Source of the DNA: BP-133 sp040756995
GTDB taxonomy: Bacteria; Actinomycetota; Acidimicrobiia; IMCC26256; BP-133
NCBI GenBank assembly: GCA_040756995.1
Contig: JBFLYK010000040.1
Coordinates: forward strand, 1 to 54,872
Direction: 5' to 3'
Length of the DNA stretch: 54,872 nt
Within the stretch, counting starts at the first letter, position 1. Each line of letters opens with the position of its first letter. The translations under genes and the position numbers were made by a program. Under the pieces are notes generated by a model. That model made no database searches and was not told the DNA's origin. It was given only the letters and a program-made list of their open reading frames with translations. Shown one piece after another: positions 47,981 to 54,872 of this stretch.

Positions 47981-50900
47981 CTACGACTCGACCCCGGCAC
48001 CGGCGCCGGCCAGAGGCACCGGCGTGGAGCCGGTGGGCACGCCCGCCGGTGGGCGGTCGTTGAGGGCCAGTTCTTCCTCGAACAGCGTCAGGTCGACCTC
48101 GGTCTCGGTCTTGATGCTCCCGAAGTTGAGGTAGATGCCGGGGGTGACGAACACGTTGACCAACGTGGCCGTCACGAGCCCGCCCAGAACCACGACGGCC
48201 ATGGGGTGGAGCACCTCGTACCCGGCCCGGTCGCCGAGCAGGAGCACCGGCAGGAAGACGAGCCCCGTGGCCACCGCCGTCATCAATGTCGGGGCGAGCC
48301 GTTCCCGGGCCCCCTTGAGGACGAGGTCGAGCCCGAAGGCCTCACCCTCTCGCCGCTCCAGCTGCTGGTAGCGGCGGATGAGGACGATGCCGTTGCGGGC
48401 GGCGATTCCCAGCACGGTGAGGAGCCCGAGGGCGGAGCCGATCGTGACCGTCCCTCCGCCGGCCAGGGCGGTCAGCACGCCACCGACCAGGGCGACGGGC
48501 AGGGCCAGAGCGAACAGAACGCCCAGGCGCCAGCTGCCGAAGGCGGCCTGCAGCAGGAGGACCATGCCGAGGGCGGCCAGGGCGCCCAACCACACCAAGC
48601 GGGTCTCGGCCGCCTTCTTCTCGCTCCAGGTTCCGAGCAGCTCCGCCCGGAACTCCAGCGGGAAGTTCATGTTGCTGATCACATCCCGGACGTCGGAGGC
48701 CACGGCGCTGCGGCTGCGGCCGGCCACGGAGGCGCTGATGTCGATGCGGCGGAAGGCGCCTTCCCGCTCGACCACGTCGGGAGAGGTGACCCGGCGCACG
48801 TCGGCGACCTCCTCGAGGCGCACCTGACCCCCGGTGGGCGTGTCGATCAGGAGGTTCCGGACGGCCGCCTCGTCCTTGCGGATCTCCGGCGTCCCCCAGA
48901 CGACGACCTCGAAGATCTTCTGGTCGTAGTAGAGCTGGCCCACTTCGACGCCGGCGAGGAGGTAGGCGGCGGTCCGGCGGACGTCGCCGGGCTTGACCCC
49001 GAACCGCTGGGCCTTCTGCAGGTCAACCTCGACCTCGATGGTCGGCTCCTGGACGGGCAGCTCGACCTGCAGGTCGCTGATGCCCTTGATCTTGCCGACC
49101 GCGTCGCCGACTTCCTTGGCCTTGGCCAGGAGGGTCTCCTGCTCGTTCCCGAAGACCCGGACGACGATCGGCGCGTCGGCGCCCGACTTCACGTCCTTCA
49201 GGCGGGCCTGCGTGTAGGTGAGAATGTCCTTGTCGAGCCCGGCGTTCTGGGCAGCCACGACCTTCTTCAGCGCCTTGACCGTCTTCCCGTAGTCGGCATC
49301 GGGCTCGATGCTGACCCACAGGTCGGACTGGTTGACGTTGACCACCTTGTCGCTGGTGATCGCCCGGCCGGCGTGGCTGGCGACCTTGCGGACGCCGGGG
49401 ACGGCCCGCAGCTGGCTGGAGACGTCGTTGGTGATCTCCTTCATCTTCTCCAGCGACGTACCGGGGGCCGCTTCGAGTTCGACGAGGAAGTCACGTTCCT
49501 TGAGCTCCGGCAGCGTCGACCGCCGCAGCGACGGCAGCGCCACGAGCCCGACGAGCGCCAGGACGCCGACGGTCACCAGCGCCGGCTTCGGTGTGGCCAG
49601 CAACCGGCGGAGGCCGCCCTCGTACCGGGACTGGAGCCGGGTCAGGAGCCCCGACTCCCGGGCCGACGTCGTCTTGCTGAGGAGCAACAGGCTGAGCGCC
49701 GGCGTCAGCATGAGCGCGGTGGCCATCGAGGCGGCCAGCGCCAGGCCGTAGGAGATGGCCAGCGGCCGGCCGAACGATCCGAAGATGTCGCCCATGAAGA
49801 ACACCGGCACGACCGGCAGCAGCACGAACAGCAGGGCATAGACCAGGCTGCCGCGTACCTCCAGGGTGGCCTCGACGATGCTCGACGCCACGGGCTTGTC
49901 GCCGCCTTCCCGGAGGCGCCGGAGGATGCGTTCGGTTCCGCTGATGGCGTCGTCGACCACCGCTCCGACGGCGATGGCCAGGCCGGCCAGCACCATCGAG
50001 TTGAACGTGTGGCCCCGGAGCTTCAGCACGAGCGCGGCAACCACCAGGGAGACCACCACGGTCGCCACGCTGACCAGCGCGGCGCGCCACTGGTAGAAGG
50101 CGAAGGCCAGCAGGGCGATGAGGAGCACGAGGGCGGCCATCATGGCGAGGCCGACGTTGCTCTTGGCGTCCTTCACGTAATCGGCCGGCCGGAACAGTGT
50201 CGTGTCGATCTCGAGGCCCTTCAGGCCCGGCCGCAGAATGTTGAGCGCCTCCTCGACGCCCTTGGTCACGTCGACCGTGTTGGCGCCGGGGAGCTTCTCG
50301 ACCACGAGCACGATGCCGGCGCCGTTGTCGAGCGTGGCGTCACCGATCAGCGGCTGGTGGTCCTCGACCACCTTGGCCACGTCGCCCAGCCGCAGCGCGG
50401 CGCCGGCCGCGCCATCGCCGCTCTTCGGCGGCAGGGAGACCTGGGCCAGGTCACCGGCGCTCTCGATCGGCGAGACGTGCTGGATGCCGAGCCGCTGCGC
50501 ACTGGTCTCGATGAAGCCGCCGGTGCCGGGCGTGGACGCCTCGAGGAAGCTGAGCGGCGAAACCCACAGGGCGTTGCCGGTCGCCTCGACCACGTCGAGG
50601 AGCTCGACGCCCTTGTCGTTGAGATTCTTGGGATCGACCTGGACCTGGAGCTGGCGCTCCCGGTGGCCGAAGCTCGAGACGTTGGCGACGCCTTCCACGC
50701 CCATCAGGCGGGGCTTGATCGTCCAGCGGGCGAGCTGCGAGATGTCGATGAGCGACAGCGTCTTGGACGACAGGCCGATCATCATCGTCCGGCTGGTGGA
50801 CGAGACCGGCTGCAGCATCTGCGGCGGCTTCGACACCCCCGGCAGGGCCACGGCGGCCTGGGCGATGCGTTCCTGGACCACCTGCCGGGCCCGGTAGAGC

Positions 50901-51208
50901 GGCGTTCCCGGCTCGAACGTCATGACGATCGACGACAGACCCGGCACCGACTCGGACCGGATGTCGTCGAGCCACGCCACGCCGTTGAGCAGGTCGGCCT
51001 CGAGCGGCACCGTGATCAGCTGCTCGACTTCGTGGGCCGAGAGGCCGAGTGCCTCCGTCTGGACCTCGACGAAGGTCGGAGTGAACTCGGGATGGAGGTC
51101 GACCCGGGCCTCCTTGAGCTGGGTCACTCCGGCGAAGAGAAGGCCGACGGCGACGGCGGTCACGAGGACCCGGAACCGCAGGCTGGTGTTGATGAGTTTG
51201 CGCATCAT
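47981..51208 (-). CDS. RND transporter, CzcA/CusA (HME) family, pump 1
   Basis: This 1075-residue RND protein has the CzcA-like opening EARVDLHPEFTPTFVEVQTE and VEQLITVPLEADLLNGVAWL. The TM4 segment LAIAVGAVVDDAISGTERIL and TM10-11 segment ALGLLTVLGIAARNGIVLIR are also present. It carries a longer C-terminal tail than its neighbour (EELALNDRPPAGVPTGSTP). It and the downstream pump are diverged paralogues and may form a mixed trimer or act in sequence. Upstream in the same operon is a very short adaptor-like lipoprotein. No outer-membrane channel gene was seen, as expected for a monoderm. Confidence 0.9.
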   Translation of the reverse strand: MMRKLINTSLRFRVLVTAVAVGLLFAGVTQLKEARVDLHPEFTPTFVEVQTEALGLSAHEVEQLITVPLEADLLNGVAWLDDIRSESVPGLSSIVMTFEPGTPLYRARQVVQERIAQAAVALPGVSKPPQMLQPVSSTSRTMMIGLSSKTLSLIDISQLARWTIKPRLMGVEGVANVSSFGHRERQLQVQVDPKNLNDKGVELLDVVEATGNALWVSPLSFLEASTPGTGGFIETSAQRLGIQHVSPIESAGDLAQVSLPPKSGDGAAGAALRLGDVAKVVEDHQPLIGDATLDNGAGIVLVVEKLPGANTVDVTKGVEEALNILRPGLKGLEIDTTLFRPADYVKDAKSNVGLAMMAALVLLIALLAFAFYQWRAALVSVATVVVSLVVAALVLKLRGHTFNSMVLAGLAIAVGAVVDDAISGTERILRRLREGGDKPVASSIVEATLEVRGSLVYALLFVLLPVVPVFFMGDIFGSFGRPLAISYGLALAASMATALMLTPALSLLLLSKTTSARESGLLTRLQSRYEGGLRRLLATPKPALVTVGVLALVGLVALPSLRRSTLPELKERDFLVELEAAPGTSLEKMKEITNDVSSQLRAVPGVRKVASHAGRAITSDKVVNVNQSDLWVSIEPDADYGKTVKALKKVVAAQNAGLDKDILTYTQARLKDVKSGADAPIVVRVFGNEQETLLAKAKEVGDAVGKIKGISDLQVELPVQEPTIEVEVDLQKAQRFGVKPGDVRRTAAYLLAGVEVGQLYYDQKIFEVVVWGTPEIRKDEAAVRNLLIDTPTGGQVRLEEVADVRRVTSPDVVEREGAFRRIDISASVAGRSRSAVASDVRDVISNMNFPLEFRAELLGTWSEKKAAETRLVWLGALAALGMVLLLQAAFGSWRLGVLFALALPVALVGGVLTALAGGGTVTIGSALGLLTVLGIAARNGIVLIRRYQQLERREGEAFGLDLVLKGARERLAPTLMTAVATGLVFLPVLLLGDRAGYEVLHPMAVVVLGGLVTATLVNVFVTPGIYLNFGSIKTETEVDLTLFEEELALNDRPPAGVPTGSTPVPLAGAGAGVES

Positions 51209-51226
51209 GGCGATTCCGTCCTTTGC

Positions 51227-51676
51227 CTACTTGCCGACGCCGAATTCCATGCCGAGCAGCTCGGCGGTCCCGACTGTCACCACTGCCGTGCCGGCCGGTG
51301 GGCCCTCGGCCAGGACCGCCAGGTCGCCGTCGATGTAGTCCACCTTGATCGGCTGGCGGACGAAGACGAGCGGAGAGGGGTTGGTGTAGACCGAGGTGTC
51401 ACCCTTCGGCTCGTAGACCACCGCCGAGTAGTCGACGACCTTGCGGGCGGTCTCGCCTCCGAACCGTTCGACCTCCCGGACCGTCGATGTCTTGATCCGG
51501 ATGCGGTCGAAGACTCTCTGCTCGATCCGCAGGCGGGTCAGCGTGGTTCCCTCCGGCGTCTCGAGCTTGTACGGCTTCGGCTTCGTTGCCGTTGCGGTGG
51601 CGGCATCGGCGCAGGCCGACAACGGAAGCGCGCCCAGCACCAGCAGTGCCGCCACCCCACGGTTCCACCGGCTCAT
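51227..51676 (-). CDS. Minimal RND adaptor-like lipoprotein (149 aa)
   Basis: This 149-residue lipoprotein (lipobox LGALPLSACAD, Cys22) has a C-terminal part reading like the beta-barrel and membrane-proximal domains of periplasmic adaptors: DYSAVVYEPKGDTSVYTNPS, FVRQPIKVDYIDGDLAVLAE and AGTAVVTVGTAELLGMEFG. The coiled-coil hairpin and lipoyl domains of normal MFP proteins are missing, so it is less than half the usual length. The ATG at 51676 overlaps the upstream stop as ATGA, and the RND pump gene follows 18 bp downstream. It probably seats on the pump's external domain. Confidence 0.75.
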   Translation of the reverse strand: MSRWNRGVAALLVLGALPLSACADAATATATKPKPYKLETPEGTTLTRLRIEQRVFDRIRIKTSTVREVERFGGETARKVVDYSAVVYEPKGDTSVYTNPSPLVFVRQPIKVDYIDGDLAVLAEGPPAGTAVVTVGTAELLGMEFGVGK

Positions 51677-52491
51677 CGGATCCCCCCTGTTCCTTGGCGG
51701 CGACGAACCCGCCTCCGCTGTGCCCCCAGGCTCACCAGTGCCCCACCCGCCATGAGGGCCGTGCCGGACCACTGCACGAGAAGGCGATTCCCCGGGCCCG
51801 TGGTGGGCAGGTTCGGCTTCGGCGCCGCCTTTGTCGCCGGTTGCGGTGTCGGCGCCGCGGCCACGGAAGCCGCCCCGCCCGCCGGCGCCGGGCTCTCGGC
51901 CTGCGGCTCGGCCGGCGCCGAACCGGCGGTGCGCACCGGTTGCGCCTCAGGCGGCGTCACGGCACCGAGGCGGTGGTGGATGAGGCCCGAGTTCGGAGCC
52001 ATGTCCCGCTCGTCGGCCGTGGACCCGGCATCGACCGCATAGCGGTACACGTCCGCCCCGCCGAGCACCTCGGCGGGGAATGTCACCCTGATGGCGGCCG
52101 GTCCCGGACGCGAGACAGCGGCGGCGGCCACCTGGCGGCCACCGCTGTCTTTCACTCCCCCGGCGAGTTTTCCGGCCCGCCATTCGGTGAACACGATGAG
52201 GTCGAACGCCTCGTCGCCGTCCCGGTCTATACCCCATTTGAGAACGGCGGACTGATCAGAGAACGGCGCGTAGGTTTCGGCCGTATAGACAATGGATGAC
52301 CCGTCGCGGGCGTGAGTCAGCGACTTCAGGTCAACATGGATTCCGACGTCGCGTGGGTCAGCGACAGGACCTTCGTCGGTGCGGGCCACTGCGGGAGCAG
52401 CCAGTACGGCGACCGTGACAGCGCTGATCCCAGCGGCGCGCAGGGTCGACGCTAAGGCCGCTCGGCATCGGCGGCCGCGCCAGGATGTCAT
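51673..52491 (-). CDS. Sortase-anchored (LPXTG) surface protein
   Basis: This 272-residue protein has a signal peptide (AAGISAVTVAVLAAPAVARTDE). A beta-rich domain at about residues 48-175 (SSIVYTAETYAPFSDQSAVL) follows, then a Pro/Ala-rich spacer. The C-terminal sorting signal is LPTTG at 228-232, a hydrophobic helix and an RRRVRRR tail. It would be linked to the cell wall by a sortase, which is not in this window. It is the first gene of the RND operon (ATGA overlap with the next), preceded by a strong sigma-70-like promoter. Its link to the pumps is unexplained. Confidence 0.82.
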   Translation of the reverse strand: MTSWRGRRCRAALASTLRAAGISAVTVAVLAAPAVARTDEGPVADPRDVGIHVDLKSLTHARDGSSIVYTAETYAPFSDQSAVLKWGIDRDGDEAFDLIVFTEWRAGKLAGGVKDSGGRQVAAAAVSRPGPAAIRVTFPAEVLGGADVYRYAVDAGSTADERDMAPNSGLIHHRLGAVTPPEAQPVRTAGSAPAEPQAESPAPAGGAASVAAAPTPQPATKAAPKPNLPTTGPGNRLLVQWSGTALMAGGALVSLGAQRRRVRRRQGTGGIR

Positions 52492-52511
52492 GTTGTAGCC
52501 CCCCTCCCCAA

Positions 52512-52530
52512 AGCGCCCGCGAGGGGCGCT
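52512..52530 (-). other. Hairpin in the RND operon 5' leader
   Basis: AGCGCCC (52512-52518) and GGGCGCT (52524-52530) form a 7-bp stem with a 5-base loop within the transcribed leader of about 127 nt, about 20 bp before the first ATG. It could affect translation initiation. Confidence 0.4.
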
Positions 52531-52624
52531 ACGCGCTCACTTTTCGCACCATGGGCCAGCCCCTAAATCAAGAAAACATCGCCTCGAATTACCGCTATGG
52601 CCCTATGTGCGTGAGCGCTGACGA

Positions 52625-52653
52625 AGTATAGGAATGCCCCCCAGGCGCGTCAA
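52625..52653 (-). promoter_or_regulatory. Sigma-70-type promoter of the LPXTG-RND operon
   Basis: On the minus strand, TTGACG (complement of 52648-52653) and TATACT (complement of 52625-52630) are separated by exactly 17 bp, the best promoter match in the window. The surrounding 52540-52680 is AT-richer than the rest. The predicted transcript starts near 52618. Confidence 0.7.
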
Positions 52654-52677
52654 TCAGCCAAAATTCAGTTTTCATCC

Positions 52678-52903
52678 GTTACAGTGCTTCGCCCCACCAG
52701 TAACTTCTGTAACAACGGCGGCGCATTAAATGCGTGGCGGCGCCGGCCGGTCGTCCCTACGATGCCCCCCTCGGGACGCCGGCCAGGGAGATGCTGGGGG
52801 CCGGCCCCCACGAGGCGCACTGTTCGCGGCCACTCGTCACGCCCTCACTCGCCTTGGTGCCTGCGCGCCCCGCCGGTCCCACTCCCCCCTTCAGGAGGTC
52901 CCC
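52678..52903 (+). promoter_or_regulatory. Structured upstream region of the 52904 gene
   Basis: The gene-free stretch 52492-52903 holds the RND promoter on its left and this region on its right. Seen here are GTTACAG (52678-52684) and CTGTAAC (52707-52713) inverted repeats. A 12-pair hairpin with one bulged base joins 52745-52757 to 52773-52784. A perfect 16-bp palindrome, TGGGGG-CCGG-CCCCCA, lies at 52795-52810. The arrangement looks like an operator followed by a structured leader or attenuator. Confidence 0.4.
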
Positions 52904-53503
52904 GTGAGCGAGACGATCCGCATCCTGCCCTGGTCCGATCCGGTGATCGACACCCTCGGCCACGATCCACGCGCTCCCTACCCCGAACGGTTCTGGCTCC
53001 CGACCCTGGGTCCCACCGCGCTCCTGCTCCTCCGCCACATCGCCCACCGGTTCGACCGCTCGCCGGCCGGATTCACACTCGACGTGGCGGAGACCTCACG
53101 CTGCCTCGGCCTCGGTGAGCGTCACGGCCGCAACTCCCCTCTCGCCCGCAGTCTCGGTCGCATCGTCCAGTTCGATCTGGCCGCCCAGCATGAGGAAGGC
53201 ACCCTCGCCGTCCGCCGGCACGTGCCGCCGATCAACCGCCGCCACGTGCGCCGCCTGCCGCCTTCGGCCCAGGCGGAACATGACGCCTGGGTCCGGTCAC
53301 ACCTGGCCGAGACACCACTGGCCGCCGCCCGCCGCAACGCCCGGCGGACGGCGCTGCTCCTCTACGGCCTGGGCGAGGCGCCCCCGGAGGTGGAACACGC
53401 TCTCGGAGCGGCGGGCTTCAATCCCGCCGTGGCCCGCGACGCGGCCGGCTGGGCCTGGAAGGAGCTGAACTCGGCTTCGGAGCGCGACGTTAAACTCGCC
53501 TAG
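52904..53503 (+). CDS. Unknown protein, possibly winged-helix DNA-binding (199 aa)
   Basis: This 199-residue cytoplasmic protein has no membrane segment. Residues 30-130 read like a helical, winged-helix-type module (TALLLLRHIAHRFDRSPAGF, then VAETSRCLGLGERHGRN). A basic stretch RRHVPPINRRHVRRLPPSAQ and a helical C-terminus (AAARRNARRTALLLYGLG) follow. The GTG start is fixed by AGGAGGT 4 bp upstream. It is followed closely by another small gene on the same strand. I do not recognise the family; DNA binding is only suggested by its composition. Confidence 0.7.
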   Translation: MSETIRILPWSDPVIDTLGHDPRAPYPERFWLPTLGPTALLLLRHIAHRFDRSPAGFTLDVAETSRCLGLGERHGRNSPLARSLGRIVQFDLAAQHEEGTLAVRRHVPPINRRHVRRLPPSAQAEHDAWVRSHLAETPLAAARRNARRTALLLYGLGEAPPEVEHALGAAGFNPAVARDAAGWAWKELNSASERDVKLA

Positions 53504-53524
53504 CAGCCAAGGGAGGACTCCGAG

Positions 53525-54073
53525 ATGGGTGAAGTGGATCGTCGCGGCTTCTTGCGCCTGCGTCGCTCGGACAAGGACGAGGCGGCCGAGGCCGCGCCGC
53601 CCCCGCCCGACCCGGAGATCCTCCAGCTGGCCGAGCACACCACCGCGCTCCTCGCCGACCTCGACGCCGCCGACGAAGAACAGCTCGCCGAGGGCACACT
53701 CCTCACCGGCGCCTACGACCGCGCCTACATGCGGGTCACCACGGGGCACATCGTCTCGTCGTTCGCCACCGGTCTGTCGGTCTTCATGGAGACCGGCGAC
53801 GTCGAGGCGTTGCACACCGAGCCGCCGGTGGAGAACGACAGGGGCCATGGCCCTCGCGTTCTGGGCATCATCCACGCCCACCATCCCGCCGACCTGCCGA
53901 CCGTCACGCGGTCATACACGTTCCGGTTTCCGGTCGACAGCCCGCTCATCCCGGCCATCCGCACGGCCTGCGATCTGCCGGAGCCCGAGCCGGAGCCCGA
54001 GGAGGCGGAAGAGCCGGGCGGCGCCGGCGCCGTTCAGACGCCGGGCAACGGCGGCGGGAACTCTCTGGGATAG
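53525..54073 (+). CDS. Unknown acidic protein (182 aa)
   Basis: This 182-residue protein has a basic N-terminus (VDRRGFLRLRRSDKDEAAEA), a central helical and beta-mixed domain (ILQLAEHTTALLADLDAADE, then AYMRVTTGHIVSSFATGLSV), and a Glu/Pro-rich tail (EPEPEPEEAEE). It lacks a signal peptide. GGGAGGA upstream supports the ATG. It starts 21 bp after the preceding gene and is likely co-transcribed. Its 3' end overlaps the convergent exported-protein gene by 40 bp. The family is not recognised. Confidence 0.7.
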   Translation: MGEVDRRGFLRLRRSDKDEAAEAAPPPPDPEILQLAEHTTALLADLDAADEEQLAEGTLLTGAYDRAYMRVTTGHIVSSFATGLSVFMETGDVEALHTEPPVENDRGHGPRVLGIIHAHHPADLPTVTRSYTFRFPVDSPLIPAIRTACDLPEPEPEPEEAEEPGGAGAVQTPGNGGGNSLG

Positions 54074-54564
54074 CGGTACAGCAGCACCTGGGCGACGAAC
54101 GACGCTCTGGTCACGGGCTTCGTGAGGCAGTCACCGTCGTAGGGCGGCGGCAGCTGGAACGTACCGTGCAGCGTCGGCGTGTCGAACAGACCGGCGCCGG
54201 CCAGCGTGTGGCTCGCCCCTTCGGCGACCTTGATCGTGCCGCTGGCCGTGGGGATCTCGTACTCGACCTTGCCCGTGCCGCTCTGCCGCAGGCAGGCCCC
54301 GTCGCCGGGGGCGAGGCCGGTGAAGGTGCCTTGCCCCCTGAAGGGGCCCCGGCCGACGATGCGGGCCCGCTTGCCGATGATCCCCTGGCAGTCGAGCGTG
54401 GCCGGCGCGATGGTCCACGTGCCCTCGTTGGCGAGGGCCTGGGCCATGGAGAAGGTGATGGTGCCGACGATCGTGCAGGCGCCATAGCCGACGGCATGGG
54501 CGGGCGGTGTGAAACCGACCGCCGGCAGCACGACGACAGCCAGCACGGCAAGGATGCGCTTCAC
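54034..54564 (-). CDS. Small exported protein of unknown function
   Basis: This 176-residue secreted protein has a typical signal peptide (RILAVLAVVVLPAVGFTPPAHA). The mature part is beta-rich with three or more cysteines (YGACTIVGTITFSM, LDCQGIIGKRARIV, DGACLRQSG). The GTG at 54564 is preceded by GGGGGAGA at proper spacing and gives the cleanest signal sequence. The frame remains open farther upstream but that part looks non-coding. It lies 70 bp downstream of another exported protein gene on the same strand. Function unknown. Confidence 0.7.
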   Translation of the reverse strand: MKRILAVLAVVVLPAVGFTPPAHAVGYGACTIVGTITFSMAQALANEGTWTIAPATLDCQGIIGKRARIVGRGPFRGQGTFTGLAPGDGACLRQSGTGKVEYEIPTASGTIKVAEGASHTLAGAGLFDTPTLHGTFQLPPPYDGDCLTKPVTRASFVAQVLLYRYPREFPPPLPGV

Positions 54565-54634
54565 CGCAATCTCCCCCATCTCCGGTCGAGCGTCAGTTTG
54601 CCCTGCCAGCGGGCCACCGGGCCACGCGGGTCGC

Positions 54635-54872
54635 TCATGACTGCGACTGGCGGAGCCTCGCCCCCAGGACCAGGGCGCCCAGCGTCGGCAGGAGGACGAG
54701 GGCCAGGGTACCGACAAGGGGGTCGCCCGACTCCTCGCTGTGGGAGGCCGGCGCGGCGGCGTCCTCGTCCGACTCCTCGATCGGTGCGTCCGGTGACCCG
54801 CCGGCCGGCGCGGCCGTGGTGCTGGTGGTGCTCTCCGGGCTCGCCGCCGGAGTCGTGGCCCCGGACGGGGAC
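54635..54872 (-). CDS. C-terminal end of a membrane-anchored surface protein (partial)
   Basis: The minus strand from the window edge to a TGA at 54635-54637 reads 78 codons. A Ser/Thr/Pro/Ala/Glu-rich spacer (AASPESTTSTTAAPAGGSP, then IEESDEDAAAPASHSEESGD) leads to one hydrophobic helix (LVGTLALVLLPTLGALVLG) and a short basic tail ending RLRQSQS. This is the usual end of an extracellular protein held by a C-terminal membrane helix. The 5' part is outside the window. Confidence 0.65.
   Translation of the reverse strand, partial: SPSGATTPAASPESTTSTTAAPAGGSPDAPIEESDEDAAAPASHSEESGDPLVGTLALVLLPTLGALVLGARLRQSQS

Noticed and set aside
52699..52716. AACTTCTGT similar to part of the araC-linked element
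   Set aside because: The TGTCG and CGGCCAC blocks are not present at the fixed 5-bp spacing, so it is probably chance.
1..54872. CRISPR arrays, rRNA or tRNA genes
   Set aside because: No regularly spaced direct repeats and no rRNA or complete tRNA cloverleaf were seen by eye; a covariance search would be needed for certainty.

Overview
This is a high-GC window with dense, mostly non-overlapping genes. GTG starts are frequent, stop/start overlaps are tight (ATGA, GTGA), some starts look leaderless, and there are many lipoproteins. One protein ends in an LPXTG-type sorting signal, and another carries tandem repeats with a GYW...DGGVFAFGDA core, which I associate with Acidimicrobiia and related Actinobacteria. 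I infer an uncultured or little-studied actinobacterium of the Acidimicrobiia type. No rRNA, tRNA or CRISPR array was seen.

Region by region. 1-7.7 kb is housekeeping: a Lys/Ala/Pro-tailed protein fragment, a membrane protein, a cysteine desulfurase plus MnmA pair for tRNA 2-thiolation, a PaaK-like CoA ligase, the large subunit of a split methylmalonyl-CoA mutase, and a kelch lipoprotein. 7.7-13.5 kb holds a soluble-quinoprotein-like beta-propeller divergent from an FbpABC ferric-iron ABC transporter followed by a cupredoxin lipoprotein. 13.5-24.4 kb holds surface and glycan functions: a polytopic membrane protein, a nucleotide-sugar dehydrogenase, a GT2 glycosyltransferase, a solo TnpB, a delta-60 repeat lipoprotein, a sulfotransferase and a large repeat-containing exported protein.

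24.4-43.6 kb is an iron acquisition and storage island. It contains a ferritin-like protein with a heterodimeric ABC half-transporter pair, a secreted helical protein, an AraC-type regulator, a six-gene siderophore ABC operon (binding protein, two FecCD permeases, ATPase, FhuF-like reductase, second binding protein), bacterioferritin, a secreted ferrochelatase-like protein, an exported bicupin, two further siderophore-binding lipoproteins and a Dps. 43.6-52.5 kb is a five-gene operon: a sortase-anchored protein, a very short adaptor-like lipoprotein, two CzcA/CusA-type RND pumps and a lipoprotein resembling the low-iron-inducible FEA1 family. 52.5-54.9 kb holds unknown proteins and exported proteins.

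Two repeated regulatory signals connect these parts. The first is a 14-bp palindrome, TTAGG-N4-CCTAA, found close upstream of iron genes and of several genes of unknown role; its 4-bp spacer differs from the classical 19-bp DtxR/IdeR box. The second is a longer element (GCCAA-N5-TGTCG, then 5 bp, then CGGCCAC), found three times with identical spacing, including directly in front of the araC-type gene. Together they suggest an iron-repressed, siderophore-sensing regulatory circuit. Its new candidate members are a secreted ferrochelatase-like protein, an exported bicupin and a secreted helical protein. Functions are inferred from family resemblance read by eye; no database search was possible.
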